This document shows positions 6,972 to 13,325 of a stretch of DNA of 15,237 nt, piece after piece (position 1 is the first letter of the stretch; every line of letters begins with the position of its first letter). The stretch is from CAZTVF01 sp964616985 (GTDB lineage Bacteria > Planctomycetota > Phycisphaerae > SM23-33): positions 1 to 15,237 of the forward strand of contig CAZTVF010000124.1 in assembly GCA_964616985.1 (NCBI GenBank). Reading direction: 5' to 3'. The position numbers were made by a program, and so were the translations under genes. The notes under the pieces were generated by a model. The model worked only from the letters and a program-made list of their open reading frames with translations. It was not told the DNA's origin and ran no database searches.

Positions 6972-6999
6972 GTAATAATTTTACCAAAATTGGTATTAC
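6972..6999. promoter_or_regulatory. Candidate NikR-type operator of the metal importer
   Basis: GTAATA (6972-6977), 16 bases, TATTAC (6994-6999): a perfect 6-16-6 inverted repeat. The E. coli NikR operator has the same geometry and the same outer GTA/TAC bases (GTATGA-N16-TCATAC). Nested arms (GGTAA/TTACC and TACCAA/TTGGTA) lie inside. It sits 33 bp upstream of cbiM and covers the likely -10, so binding would repress the operon. No nikR gene is in the window. Confidence 0.45.
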
Positions 7000-7008
7000 G
7001 CCCGGCAA
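6978..7008 (-). promoter_or_regulatory. Candidate promoter of the cbiMQO-ispE operon
   Basis: On the minus strand: -10 TAAAAT (6978-6983) and -35 TTGCCG (7003-7008) with a long 19-nt spacer. The -10 is good, the -35 mediocre. It predicts a start near 6970 and a leader of about 30 nt. The -10 lies within the inverted repeat at 6972-6999. Confidence 0.4.
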
Positions 7009-7078
7009 AAAAAAGAGAAAGAAATTCCCCTGGGGTTGGAGTCACGCGAAAAACATGCGTCAGAAAGGTGTTCCTGCT

Positions 7079-7261
7079 TTACGAACGTTCTGCCTCGGGC
7101 ATCAACTCGCGTGCGACCTTTTCGGGATCGAACAACGGCTGGTTCGATTCAGCCCGTTTGGCATACGTCCGCATGTTCACTAACCGGGCCTCTTCGGCGG
7201 CCGGGTCCGTCGCTGGCCCTTCATCCAGCGGCGCGAACTGACTGGGACGAAATGCTCGCAT
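7079..7261 (-). CDS. Small hypothetical protein, 60 residues
   Basis: I do not recognise this protein. It is hydrophilic and charged, with no signal peptide, membrane segment or cysteine. It opens MRAFRPSQFAPLDEG and contains an acidic stretch (PAAEEAR) and RTYAKRAESNQPLFD in the middle. GAGG nine bases before the ATG at 7261 is a plausible ribosome site. Codon use is less GC-biased at third positions than in neighbouring genes, which may mean transfer, a small orphan gene, or no coding function. It points towards cbiM but stops 140 bp short of it, with the importer promoter in between. No other gene is apparent here. Confidence 0.4.
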   Translation of the reverse strand: MRAFRPSQFAPLDEGPATDPAAEEARLVNMRTYAKRAESNQPLFDPEKVARELMPEAERS

Positions 7262-7434
7262 TCTGCCGAACCTCGCTTCAAGTGGCCACGTGATCCTGGG
7301 GGCCTAGGAGACCTGATTCCTCGCTTCACTTCCTTGCTCAGCGTGCTACGACATGTGCCCATCATTTTCCCCCGACAACCCCAAAACACGCAAGACAAAA
7401 AAACGGAAATTTCCACGCCGATCTTAAGGTTGAT
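7262..7434. other. Divergent intergenic gap without clear promoters
   Basis: This 173-bp gap separates the small minus-strand ORF from the first pilus ATPase gene. Its second half (7350-7430) is relatively AT-rich, with an A7 run and the short palindrome GGAAATTTCC (7404-7413). I found no convincing -35/-10 pair on either strand, although the divergent layout requires promoters here or an alternative sigma factor. Confidence 0.35.
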
Positions 7435-8622
7435 TTGCGTGGTGCGAATGACGATTCTAAAGGCATGGCGATAGGGAATCCAACCTCGGGCCCGGAGCGC
7501 GGGCTGGATGATCTGCTGATGAAGATGGCCGAGCTCAAGGCTTCGGACCTGTTTCTCCAGCCGCTCAAGCCCCCCGTCTACCGCGTGAACGGCAGGATCA
7601 TCCGCGGCACCGAGCCCGCGCCGACGGCAGAGCAGTTGTCGGCGTATGTCGATCACCTGCTCACGCCGGTGGCCAAGGAGAAGTTCGCCGCCTCCCCGGA
7701 CGTGGACCTGGCATACATGATTCCCGGGCGCGGGCGGTTCCGCATCAACCTCTTCCTGCACCAGGGAAGGCTGGGGCTGGCGGCGAGGCTGATCCCCGCC
7801 GACGCGGTGCAGTTCAAGAAGCTCAGCCTGCCCGATTCAATCCGCGAGATGGCCGAGGCCCGCACGGGGCTGATCCTGGTGGTGGGCCCCACCGGCTGCG
7901 GCAAGAGCACGACGCTGGCGGCGCTGGTGAACCACATCAACGCCACGCGCGAAGACCACATCATCACGATCGAGGACCCCATCGAGTTCGTGCATGACGA
8001 GATCAAGAGCCTCATCCACCAGCGGCAGGTGGGCTACGACACCGTGTCGTTTGCCACGGCCCTGCGGCACGTGGTGAGGCAGAATCCCGACACGATCCTC
8101 ATCGGCGAGATGCGCGACACCGACACGATGCAGACCGCCCTGTCGGCCGCCCTCACCGGGCACCTGATCCTCAGCACGCTGCACACCACCAACGCGGTGC
8201 AGTCGGTGGACCGCATCCTGAACTATTTCCCGCCCGACGCCCGCCGGCAGGCCCAGATCGACCTGGCCGCCACGCTGGTGGGCATCGTGTGCATGCGGCT
8301 GCTGCCCCGCGCCGACGGCAAGGGGCGTGTCCCGGCCGTCGAGATCCTCCGCGGCACGCCGCTGGTGCGCAAGCTCATCGCCGAGGGCAAGCTGGTGGAG
8401 CTCTACGATGTCATGAAACGCGGCAACGAAAGCGGCATGTGCACGCTCAACCAGTCGCTGGTGGACCTGTGCGGCCGCAAGCTGGTGACCGAAAAGGACG
8501 CCCTGCCAATGGCGCCCAACCCCGAGGAATTCCGCCTCAACATGCAGGGCATGTTCACGGGCATCGACTCCATCGACCTCAGGACAACCGAGAAGGACGG
8601 CAAGAACAAATGGAACGAATGA
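7435..8622 (+). CDS. PilT/PilU-family type IV pilus retraction ATPase
   Basis: A 395-residue secretion/retraction ATPase. The family forms cytosolic hexamers at the base of type IV pili and drives pilin disassembly, for twitching motility or DNA uptake. The N-terminal domain has the ASDLF motif (36-40; usually ASDLHL) and VNGRI. The ATPase core has Walker A GPTGCGKST (151-159), Asp box TIEDPIEF (177-184), Walker B ILIGEMRD (221-228) and His box TGHLILSTLHTTNA (241-254). The AIRNLIRE motif of true PilT is altered to LVRKLIAEGK, and the C-terminus is extended (GMFTGIDSIDLR...), both closer to PilU-type accessory ATPases. The TTG at 7435 has AAGG five bases upstream; the ATG at 7465 is in frame but has its purines too close. 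It is followed directly by a second PilT gene, with overlap. Confidence 0.9.
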   Translation: MRGANDDSKGMAIGNPTSGPERGLDDLLMKMAELKASDLFLQPLKPPVYRVNGRIIRGTEPAPTAEQLSAYVDHLLTPVAKEKFAASPDVDLAYMIPGRGRFRINLFLHQGRLGLAARLIPADAVQFKKLSLPDSIREMAEARTGLILVVGPTGCGKSTTLAALVNHINATREDHIITIEDPIEFVHDEIKSLIHQRQVGYDTVSFATALRHVVRQNPDTILIGEMRDTDTMQTALSAALTGHLILSTLHTTNAVQSVDRILNYFPPDARRQAQIDLAATLVGIVCMRLLPRADGKGRVPAVEILRGTPLVRKLIAEGKLVELYDVMKRGNESGMCTLNQSLVDLCGRKLVTEKDALPMAPNPEEFRLNMQGMFTGIDSIDLRTTEKDGKNKWNE

Positions 8623-9740
8623 AACCGGCGCCCTCGACCCCCGCGCTGACGGCGATGCTTTCGGCGGGCAAGCTGGACATGAAGATGCTGTTCGAGCACT
8701 CCGCCGCCATCGGCGCCAGCGACATGCTGATCACGGCCGGCGCCCCGCCGATCGTGCGGATCGACGGCGACCTGTTCCCGGTGATCCAGCACACGCTGAC
8801 GAGCGAGCAGACGCGCAAGCTCGCATGGAGCCTTCTGAATGAGACGCAGCAGGCGGTGTTCGAGGAGAAACGCGAGCTGGACTTCTCGCTGGCGGTGACC
8901 GGCAACCTCCGCTTTCGCGCGAACATCTACTACCAGAAGGGCGCGGTCGCCGGGGCGTTCCGCCTGATCCCGCGGACGATCCCCAGCCTGGAGACGCTGG
9001 GCCTGCCGCCGGTGGTGAAGGAGATGACCACGCGGGCCCGCGGGCTGATCCTGGTGACCGGCCCCACGGGCTCGGGCAAGACGACGACGATGGCGTCGAT
9101 GATCGACCTGATCAACACCAACGAGCGTGTGCACATCGTCACCATCGAAGACCCCATCGAGTTCATCCACGAGCACAAGAGGGGCATCGTCGATCAGCGC
9201 GAGGTCTACGCCGACACCCTGTGCTTCGCCAATGCCCTCAAGTACGTGCTGCGCCAGGACCCCGACGTGATCCTCGTGGGCGAAATGCGCGACACCGAGA
9301 CGATCGCCATGGCCCTGACGGCCGCCGAGACCGGCCACCTGGTCATCGCGACGCTGCACACGAACGACGCGATCCAGTCGATCGACCGCATCATCGACAG
9401 CTTCCCGCCCCACCAGCAGGAGCAGATCCGCATCCAGCTTTCGTTTGCTCTGCTGGGCGTGATCTCGCAGCAACTCGTGCCGCGTGCCTCGGGCAAGGGC
9501 CGCATCCTGGCCACCGAGATCATGGTCAAGAACCACGCCATCGCCAACCACATCCGCGAGGGCAAGACCCACCAGACCCGCTCGATCATGGAAGCCAGCC
9601 GCAAGGAAGGCATGATGACGATGGACCACCGGCTCAAAGAGCTCTACGAGGCCGACCTCATCGACCTCGCCCAGGTCAGCCGCCTGATCTCCTCACCCTC
9701 CTTCCTCAACGACTTCATCCAGACGGATGGGAGTCACTGA
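8610..9740 (+). CDS. pilT: Type IV pilus retraction ATPase PilT
   Basis: A 376-residue PilT-family ATPase, closer to canonical PilT than its upstream neighbour. Motifs: GASDMLI (35-41), Walker A GPTGSGKTTT (151-160), Asp box TIEDPIEF (178-185), Walker B ILVGEMRD (221-228), His box TGHLVIATLHTND (241-253) and AIANHIREGK (310-319), matching the AIRNLIRE retraction motif. The start at 8610 has AAGGA 12 bases upstream. An alternative ATG at 8619 overlaps the previous stop as ATGA (8619-8622). Either start implies translational coupling with the upstream ATPase. PilT pulls pili back by removing pilins into the membrane and works together with PilU in species that have both. No pilin or assembly gene is in the window, so the rest of the machine must be encoded elsewhere. 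Confidence 0.92.
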   Translation: MERMKPAPSTPALTAMLSAGKLDMKMLFEHSAAIGASDMLITAGAPPIVRIDGDLFPVIQHTLTSEQTRKLAWSLLNETQQAVFEEKRELDFSLAVTGNLRFRANIYYQKGAVAGAFRLIPRTIPSLETLGLPPVVKEMTTRARGLILVTGPTGSGKTTTMASMIDLINTNERVHIVTIEDPIEFIHEHKRGIVDQREVYADTLCFANALKYVLRQDPDVILVGEMRDTETIAMALTAAETGHLVIATLHTNDAIQSIDRIIDSFPPHQQEQIRIQLSFALLGVISQQLVPRASGKGRILATEIMVKNHAIANHIREGKTHQTRSIMEASRKEGMMTMDHRLKELYEADLIDLAQVSRLISSPSFLNDFIQTDGSH

Positions 9741-9792
9741 TCGCCCGACTGGCATGAGCAATTGCCGGATGCTGCACTTGCCGATGCTTCTT

Positions 9793-9807
9793 CGCCCCTT
9801 CGGGGCG
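9793..9807. terminator. Hairpin after pilT
   Basis: CGCCCC and GGGGCG arms flank TTC, about 52 bp past the pilT stop. There is no U-run. It could end or protect the pilus ATPase transcript, or be part of the repeat cluster that follows. Confidence 0.35.
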
Positions 9808-9852
9808 GTAGAGACCAACGCTCCCCTGCCGGAGGCAGGCGCACCCGCGCGC

Positions 9853-9918
9853 GCATGCTCGGGGATGACCCCAGGCGAGGCATGCCGGCGCGTCGCAACG
9901 GCGCGACGCTTCGGCATG
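9853..9918. repeat. Two adjoining hairpins forming a REP-like cluster
   Basis: Hairpin one: GCATGCTC-GGGG (9853-9864), ATGA loop, CCCC and then GAGGCATGC (9869-9885) with a 4-base bulge. Hairpin two: 16-base arms at 9881-9896 and 9903-9918 pair at 14 of 16 positions around a 6-base loop. They share CATGC at 9881-9885 and so cannot both fold fully. A variant of CATGCT(T/C)-GGGATG-ACCC also recurs at 9855-9871 and 9924-9942. This looks like a bacterial interspersed mosaic element. Confidence 0.5.
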
Positions 9919-10014
9919 GCACCCATGCTTCGGGATGCACCCAATCGGACTTGCTTAGCTGTTCCCGAGGGCCCGATTGACATTCGGCGGCGGTTCAAGG
10001 ATGCTATTGAGACC

Positions 10015-11571
10015 ATGAAACAGACTTATTACGTCACAACCCCGATCTACTACGTCAACGATGCCCCGCACATCGGGCACTCGTACACGACCATTGCGGC
10101 CGACGTGCTGGCGAGGTTCTTCCGCGCCGACGGCAGGGATGTTCGCTTCCTCACGGGCACCGACGAGCATGGCATCAAGATCGTCAAGGCGGCGGCCGAG
10201 AAGGGCACGACGCCGCGGGCCCTGGCCGACAGCGTGGTGGTGCACTTCCAGTCGCTGTGGAAGGACCTGGACATCTCCAACGACGACTTCATCCGCACCA
10301 GCGACGCCCGCCACGAGATCCGCGTGCAGGAGATCATCCGCCGCCTCGTCGCCAACGACCAGATCTACCAGGGCTCCTACGAGGCCTGGTACGACGAGGG
10401 CCAGGAGGAATTCGTCACCGAGTCCACCGCGCGCGAGAACGAATACAAGAGCGCCATCAACGGAAAGCCCCTCGTCCGCTACAGCGAGCAAACGTACTTC
10501 TTCCGCCTCAGCCGCTGGGTGGACAAGCTGGCGGCGCACATCAAGGCCAACCCCGACTTCATCCTGCCCGAGGCGCGCCGCAACGAGGTGCTCAGCAAGC
10601 TCGCCCAGGGCGTCGAGGACCTCAGTATTTCCCGCGCCCGCGAGAAGCTCAGCAACTGGGGCATCCCGATGCCCAACGACCCCACCCACTCCGTCTACGT
10701 CTGGATCGACGCCCTGAGCAACTACTACACCGCCCTGGGCCTGCCGCCCGTCGGCGACGAGTTCGACAACAAGTTCGCCCAGTACTGGCCCGCCAGCGTC
10801 CACCTCATCGGCAAGGACATCCTGTGGTTCCACACGGTGTACTGGCCGTGCATGCTGATGGCGCTGGACATCCCGCTGCCCAAGACCGTCTTCGCGCACG
10901 GCTGGTGGACGTCCGAAGGCAAGAAGATGTCCAAGTCGCTGGGCAACTTCATCAGCCGCGAGAAGATCGCCGAGTTCTGCCAGTACTACTACGTCGACGT
11001 CTACCGCTACTTCCTGCTGCGGGCCGTGACGTTCGGGGCCGATGGCGACTTCTCGGCCGAGATGCTGCACGCGCGGTACAACAACGACCTGGCCAACGGC
11101 ATCGGCAACCTCCTGTCGCGCACGGTGAACATGATCAGCCGCTACTTCGGCGGCTCGGTGCCGCCCGCGCAGGCCACCGGCGAGGTGGAGGGCGAAGTCC
11201 TGGCCGCGGCGGCCAAGCTGCAGTCGACGGCGGCGGCGTTGCTGGAACGCTGCCAGTTCCACGAGTACCTCGACAACATCCTGAACCTGGCGGGCGCCAC
11301 CAACCGCTACATCGACGTGACCGCCCCGTTCAAGCTGGCCAAGGACCCGACGCAAAAAGAGCGCCTGGGCACGATTCTTTACACCTGTGCCGAGGCCGTT
11401 CGTATCATACTTCTGTACCTCCAGCCGGTCATGCCGACCACGGCCCCGCGGGGCCTGGCGCAGATCAACTGGCGCCCGGCGGGCACGCTGGAGCAGGCGG
11501 GCCGCTGGGGCGTGCTGCCCCCCGGCACCGTTGTGCAGACCGGCGAGGGCCTGTTTCCGAGGAAAGCCTGA
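10015..11571 (+). CDS. metG: Methionyl-tRNA synthetase, short form
   Basis: A class Ia aminoacyl-tRNA synthetase that charges tRNA-Met with methionine for translation. The 518 residues carry HIGH at 19-22 and KMSKS at 304-308, the ATP-binding signatures; the core begins TTPIYYVNDAPHIGHSYTT. The connective region has WYDEGQEEF (125-133) where many MetRS proteins have a Cys-x2-Cys zinc knuckle, so this is the zinc-free form. The helical anticodon-binding domain follows the KMSKS loop (about 330-480). The C-terminal Trbp111-like tRNA-binding domain found in many bacterial MetRS is absent. The start at 10015 fits the family N-terminus (MKQTYYVTTPIYYVN); a longer in-frame opening back to 9727 runs through the palindrome cluster and is not credible. 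SD: AAGGA 13 bases upstream, rather distant. The stop overlaps the next start by one base. Confidence 0.96.
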   Translation: MKQTYYVTTPIYYVNDAPHIGHSYTTIAADVLARFFRADGRDVRFLTGTDEHGIKIVKAAAEKGTTPRALADSVVVHFQSLWKDLDISNDDFIRTSDARHEIRVQEIIRRLVANDQIYQGSYEAWYDEGQEEFVTESTARENEYKSAINGKPLVRYSEQTYFFRLSRWVDKLAAHIKANPDFILPEARRNEVLSKLAQGVEDLSISRAREKLSNWGIPMPNDPTHSVYVWIDALSNYYTALGLPPVGDEFDNKFAQYWPASVHLIGKDILWFHTVYWPCMLMALDIPLPKTVFAHGWWTSEGKKMSKSLGNFISREKIAEFCQYYYVDVYRYFLLRAVTFGADGDFSAEMLHARYNNDLANGIGNLLSRTVNMISRYFGGSVPPAQATGEVEGEVLAAAAKLQSTAAALLERCQFHEYLDNILNLAGATNRYIDVTAPFKLAKDPTQKERLGTILYTCAEAVRIILLYLQPVMPTTAPRGLAQINWRPAGTLEQAGRWGVLPPGTVVQTGEGLFPRKA

Positions 11572-11966
11572 TGGAACGCGACGGCGAAAAGCAGATGGAA
11601 GACGTGATCCGCGCGGACGGCCGCTACCCGATGGAGGCCTACGCCTTCCTCAATGAGGGCCTGGGCAAGGCCGTTGGCGAGGTGCACGGCGAGGAGACGG
11701 CGGCCGGCACGCAGAAGCATGTCACCGGCAAGCAGCTGTGCGAGGCGCTGGCCCGCGTGGCCGTGGAGCGATGGGGCCTGCTGGCCCGGACGGTGCTGGC
11801 CAAGTGGAACGTCCACGGGACGATCGACTTCGGCAACATGGTCTACCTGCTGATCGAGCACGACTTCATGCGAAAGACCGAGGAAGACAGCCTGGAGGAT
11901 TTCCGCGACGTATTCGACTTCGCAACCGCCTTCGCCGCCGGCGACGGCTTTGAGTTGAAAGAATGA
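11571..11966 (+). CDS. Minf_1886-family protein of unknown function
   Basis: A 131-residue soluble protein matching the Minf_1886 family as I remember it, which is common in Planctomycetes and Verrucomicrobia. Recognisable blocks: YPMEAYAFLNEGL (19-31), HVTGKQLCEAL (50-60), ERWGLLARTVLAKWNV (66-81), TIDFGNMVYLLIE (84-96) and RKTEEDSLEDFRDVFDF (101-117). No catalytic motif is evident and no function is established. It has no signal peptide or membrane helix. The ATG at 11571 shares its A with the metG stop (TGATG), with GAGGAAA seven bases upstream. The stop overlaps the next start as ATGA. This tight coupling with metG suggests co-production but does not show a translation role. Confidence 0.85.
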   Translation: MERDGEKQMEDVIRADGRYPMEAYAFLNEGLGKAVGEVHGEETAAGTQKHVTGKQLCEALARVAVERWGLLARTVLAKWNVHGTIDFGNMVYLLIEHDFMRKTEEDSLEDFRDVFDFATAFAAGDGFELKE

Positions 11967-12148
11967 CGCCTCCTGCCGACGACAAGGCCCCCGAGTCGGG
12001 CCCCAAGCTTCACGCCCCCATTGACGTGGTGGACGGCATCGCCGACCGCGAGGCCAAGCCCCCACGATGGAAATACCTGCTTATCGCCGCGATCTTCCTC
12101 GCCTGGGTGGGCTTCCTGCTGTACTGCAAGCTGGCCGGCAACCTGTAG
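11963..12148 (+). CDS. Small single-pass membrane protein
   Basis: A 61-residue protein: a hydrophilic, proline-rich N-terminal half (MTPPADDKAPESGPK...) and one transmembrane helix near the C-terminus (about 37-55, KYLLIAAIFLAWVGFLLYC) preceded by PPRWK. The positive residues before the helix suggest a cytosolic N-terminus. The family is not recognised. The ATG at 11963 overlaps the stop of the Minf_1886 gene (ATGA), which supports real translation. Small one-helix proteins like this often occur downstream of planctomycete housekeeping genes, but that is a general impression, not a proven family. Confidence 0.75.
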   Translation: MTPPADDKAPESGPKLHAPIDVVDGIADREAKPPRWKYLLIAAIFLAWVGFLLYCKLAGNL

Positions 12149-12163
12149 AGCGCAGGAAACCGA

Positions 12164-12192
12164 TAGAAAAAGTCCGGGATTGACGATATAGT
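12164..12192 (+). promoter_or_regulatory. Promoter for the amidase gene
   Basis: -35 TAGAAA (12164-12169, four of six consensus bases), 17-nt spacer, -10 TATAGT (12187-12192, five of six). It is in the only AT-rich stretch between the small membrane protein and the amidase, and predicts a start near 12199 and a leader of about 65 nt. Confidence 0.5.
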
Positions 12193-12264
12193 ACCGACCG
12201 TCGCGCCGGCTGCGCAAGGAAGCGGAACGAACCGGCAAGAGCGTCTCGCAATAACGGAGTGATT

Positions 12265-13257
12265 ATGTTTCATAAGCCATCCAGGGCCTTGTGGGCACTC
12301 GCCCCGCTGGCCCTGTTCCTGGTCGGTTGCCCCGAGCCGCAGAACGGCTGGAGCGGGCGGGACGTGCAGCCCAACGGCACGTACAGCGTCCACCAGCTCG
12401 GCGGCATGCTGGGCATGCGGGTCGAGCAGTCGGGCCAGTCGGTGGCGTCACTCCGCAGCGTCAGCAATCGCGTCACAATCTTCGGCGGCTGCAATCCCAA
12501 GGTTCTCGTCAACGGCCAGGATATCGGCGACGCCCGCGGCGTGGTGGCCGTGGGGGGCACGCTGTTCGTGCCGATGCCGCTGGCGTCCCACATCGAGGCG
12601 TCGCTGCGGGGCGAAGTGATCGTCCGCGGCCCCGGCATCGGCACGCGCCCCCCGGGGCCGACCCCAAAGCCCACCCCTAAGCCGCCTGAGAACCTCGCCA
12701 ATGCGCGCGGCCTGGTCATGCTCGACCCCGGGCACGGCGGCAAGGATTCAGGCGCGATCAGCCCGTTCAGTTCATCCATCCAGGAAAAGGACATCAATCT
12801 CCGCGTGGCCAACTTCACGGCCGAGGCCCTCAAAGCGGCCGGCGTGACCGTGGTGATGACGCGGCCGGGCGACACCTTTCCCGAACTGGAGGCCCGCCCC
12901 GAGATGGCCAACCGCCGCAAGGTGGACGTCTTCGTGAGCCTGCACTCCAACTCGGCCGAGAATGCATCGGCCCGCGGCACGGGCGTGTACGTGCACCTCA
13001 CCGCGAGCACCCAGTCGACCTCGCTGGCCAACTCGATCCTCCGCAGCCTCGCCGAGAGCGGCATCACGGCCCACAACAGCCAGCCCATTCACAAGAGCCT
13101 GGCGGTGCTGCGGCTCAACGAGCGGCCGGCCGTGCTGGTGGAGATGGGCTTCATGACCAACCGGCAGGAAGTGGCCCAACTCGTGGACAAGGACTACCAG
13201 CAGCGTTTCGCCAAGGCCCTTGCTGCCGGCATCGCCGACTACCTGCGGAAGCATTAG
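12265..13257 (+). CDS. Lipoprotein N-acetylmuramoyl-L-alanine amidase
   Basis: A 330-residue Amidase_3 (AmiA/B/C-type) zinc hydrolase that cuts the bond between N-acetylmuramic acid and the stem peptide of peptidoglycan. The N-terminus is a lipoprotein signal (ALAPLALFLVGC) with the lipid-carrying cysteine at C22 followed by Pro, so it is probably anchored to a membrane facing the periplasm. Residues about 36-120 resemble a copper-amine-oxidase N-like domain (VLVNGQDIG...GGTLFVPMPLAS). A Pro-rich linker (128-141) follows. The catalytic domain (150-330) has the zinc ligands H157 (DPGHGG), E174 (QEKDINL) and H227 (SLHSN), and the catalytic E293 (VEMGFMTN). The start at 12265 has GGAG five bases upstream; GTG at 12259 would overlap this ribosome site. 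Presence of the enzyme implies a peptidoglycan wall, as in Phycisphaerae. Confidence 0.93.
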   Translation: MFHKPSRALWALAPLALFLVGCPEPQNGWSGRDVQPNGTYSVHQLGGMLGMRVEQSGQSVASLRSVSNRVTIFGGCNPKVLVNGQDIGDARGVVAVGGTLFVPMPLASHIEASLRGEVIVRGPGIGTRPPGPTPKPTPKPPENLANARGLVMLDPGHGGKDSGAISPFSSSIQEKDINLRVANFTAEALKAAGVTVVMTRPGDTFPELEARPEMANRRKVDVFVSLHSNSAENASARGTGVYVHLTASTQSTSLANSILRSLAESGITAHNSQPIHKSLAVLRLNERPAVLVEMGFMTNRQEVAQLVDKDYQQRFAKALAAGIADYLRKH

Positions 13258-13270
13258 GCAGAGTCTTTGC

Positions 13271-13295
13271 GGCGCCGCGCGGTTCCACCGGCGCC
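13271..13295. terminator. Hairpin between convergent amidase and bioF genes
   Basis: GGCGCCG (13271-13277) and CGGCGCC (13289-13295) pair around an 11-base loop that can itself form GGT/ACC. It lies in the 68-bp gap between two convergent stops, so it could serve both strands as a bidirectional terminator. No U-run is present on either side. Confidence 0.45.
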
Positions 13296-13325
13296 ACCCC
13301 CAGAACTCGTTCGTGCTGTGCCGTG

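Larger units (their letters stand above)
9741..10014. other. Gap between pilT and metG, rich in palindromes
   Basis: No plausible gene was found. The 274 bp hold a CGCCCC-TTC-GGGGCG hairpin (9793-9807), a CCTGCC/GGCAGG inverted repeat (9825-9839), two adjoining larger hairpins (9853-9918) and a 7-bp dyad, CAATCGG (9942-9948) with CCGATTG (9973-9979). A perfect -35-like TTGACA (9977-9982) lies before metG but has no good -10 at normal spacing. Confidence 0.6.

Noticed and set aside
7007..7014. A8 run (U-run on the minus strand) as a terminator of the small ORF
   Set aside because: The neighbouring CCCC-A-GGGG cannot form a stem with an acceptable loop, and no other hairpin precedes it.
6939..7078. 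B12 (cobalamin) riboswitch upstream of the importer
   Set aside because: No B12-box-like GCCACTG and only about 140 bp available; the inverted repeat at 6972-6999 is a better explanation of control.
5388..7241. Very long open frame (617 codons) on the plus strand
   Set aside because: It is antisense to cbiM and cbiQ, rich in His, Gln, Arg and Gly with no domain. Long antisense openings are common in GC-rich DNA.
9977..10007. metG promoter from a perfect TTGACA
   Set aside because: No acceptable -10 lies 16-19 bases downstream; the best options match only three of six bases.
9955..11355. Open frame of 466 codons on the minus strand opposite metG
   Set aside because: A val/asp/his-rich low-complexity translation with no motif, fully explained as a shadow of metG.
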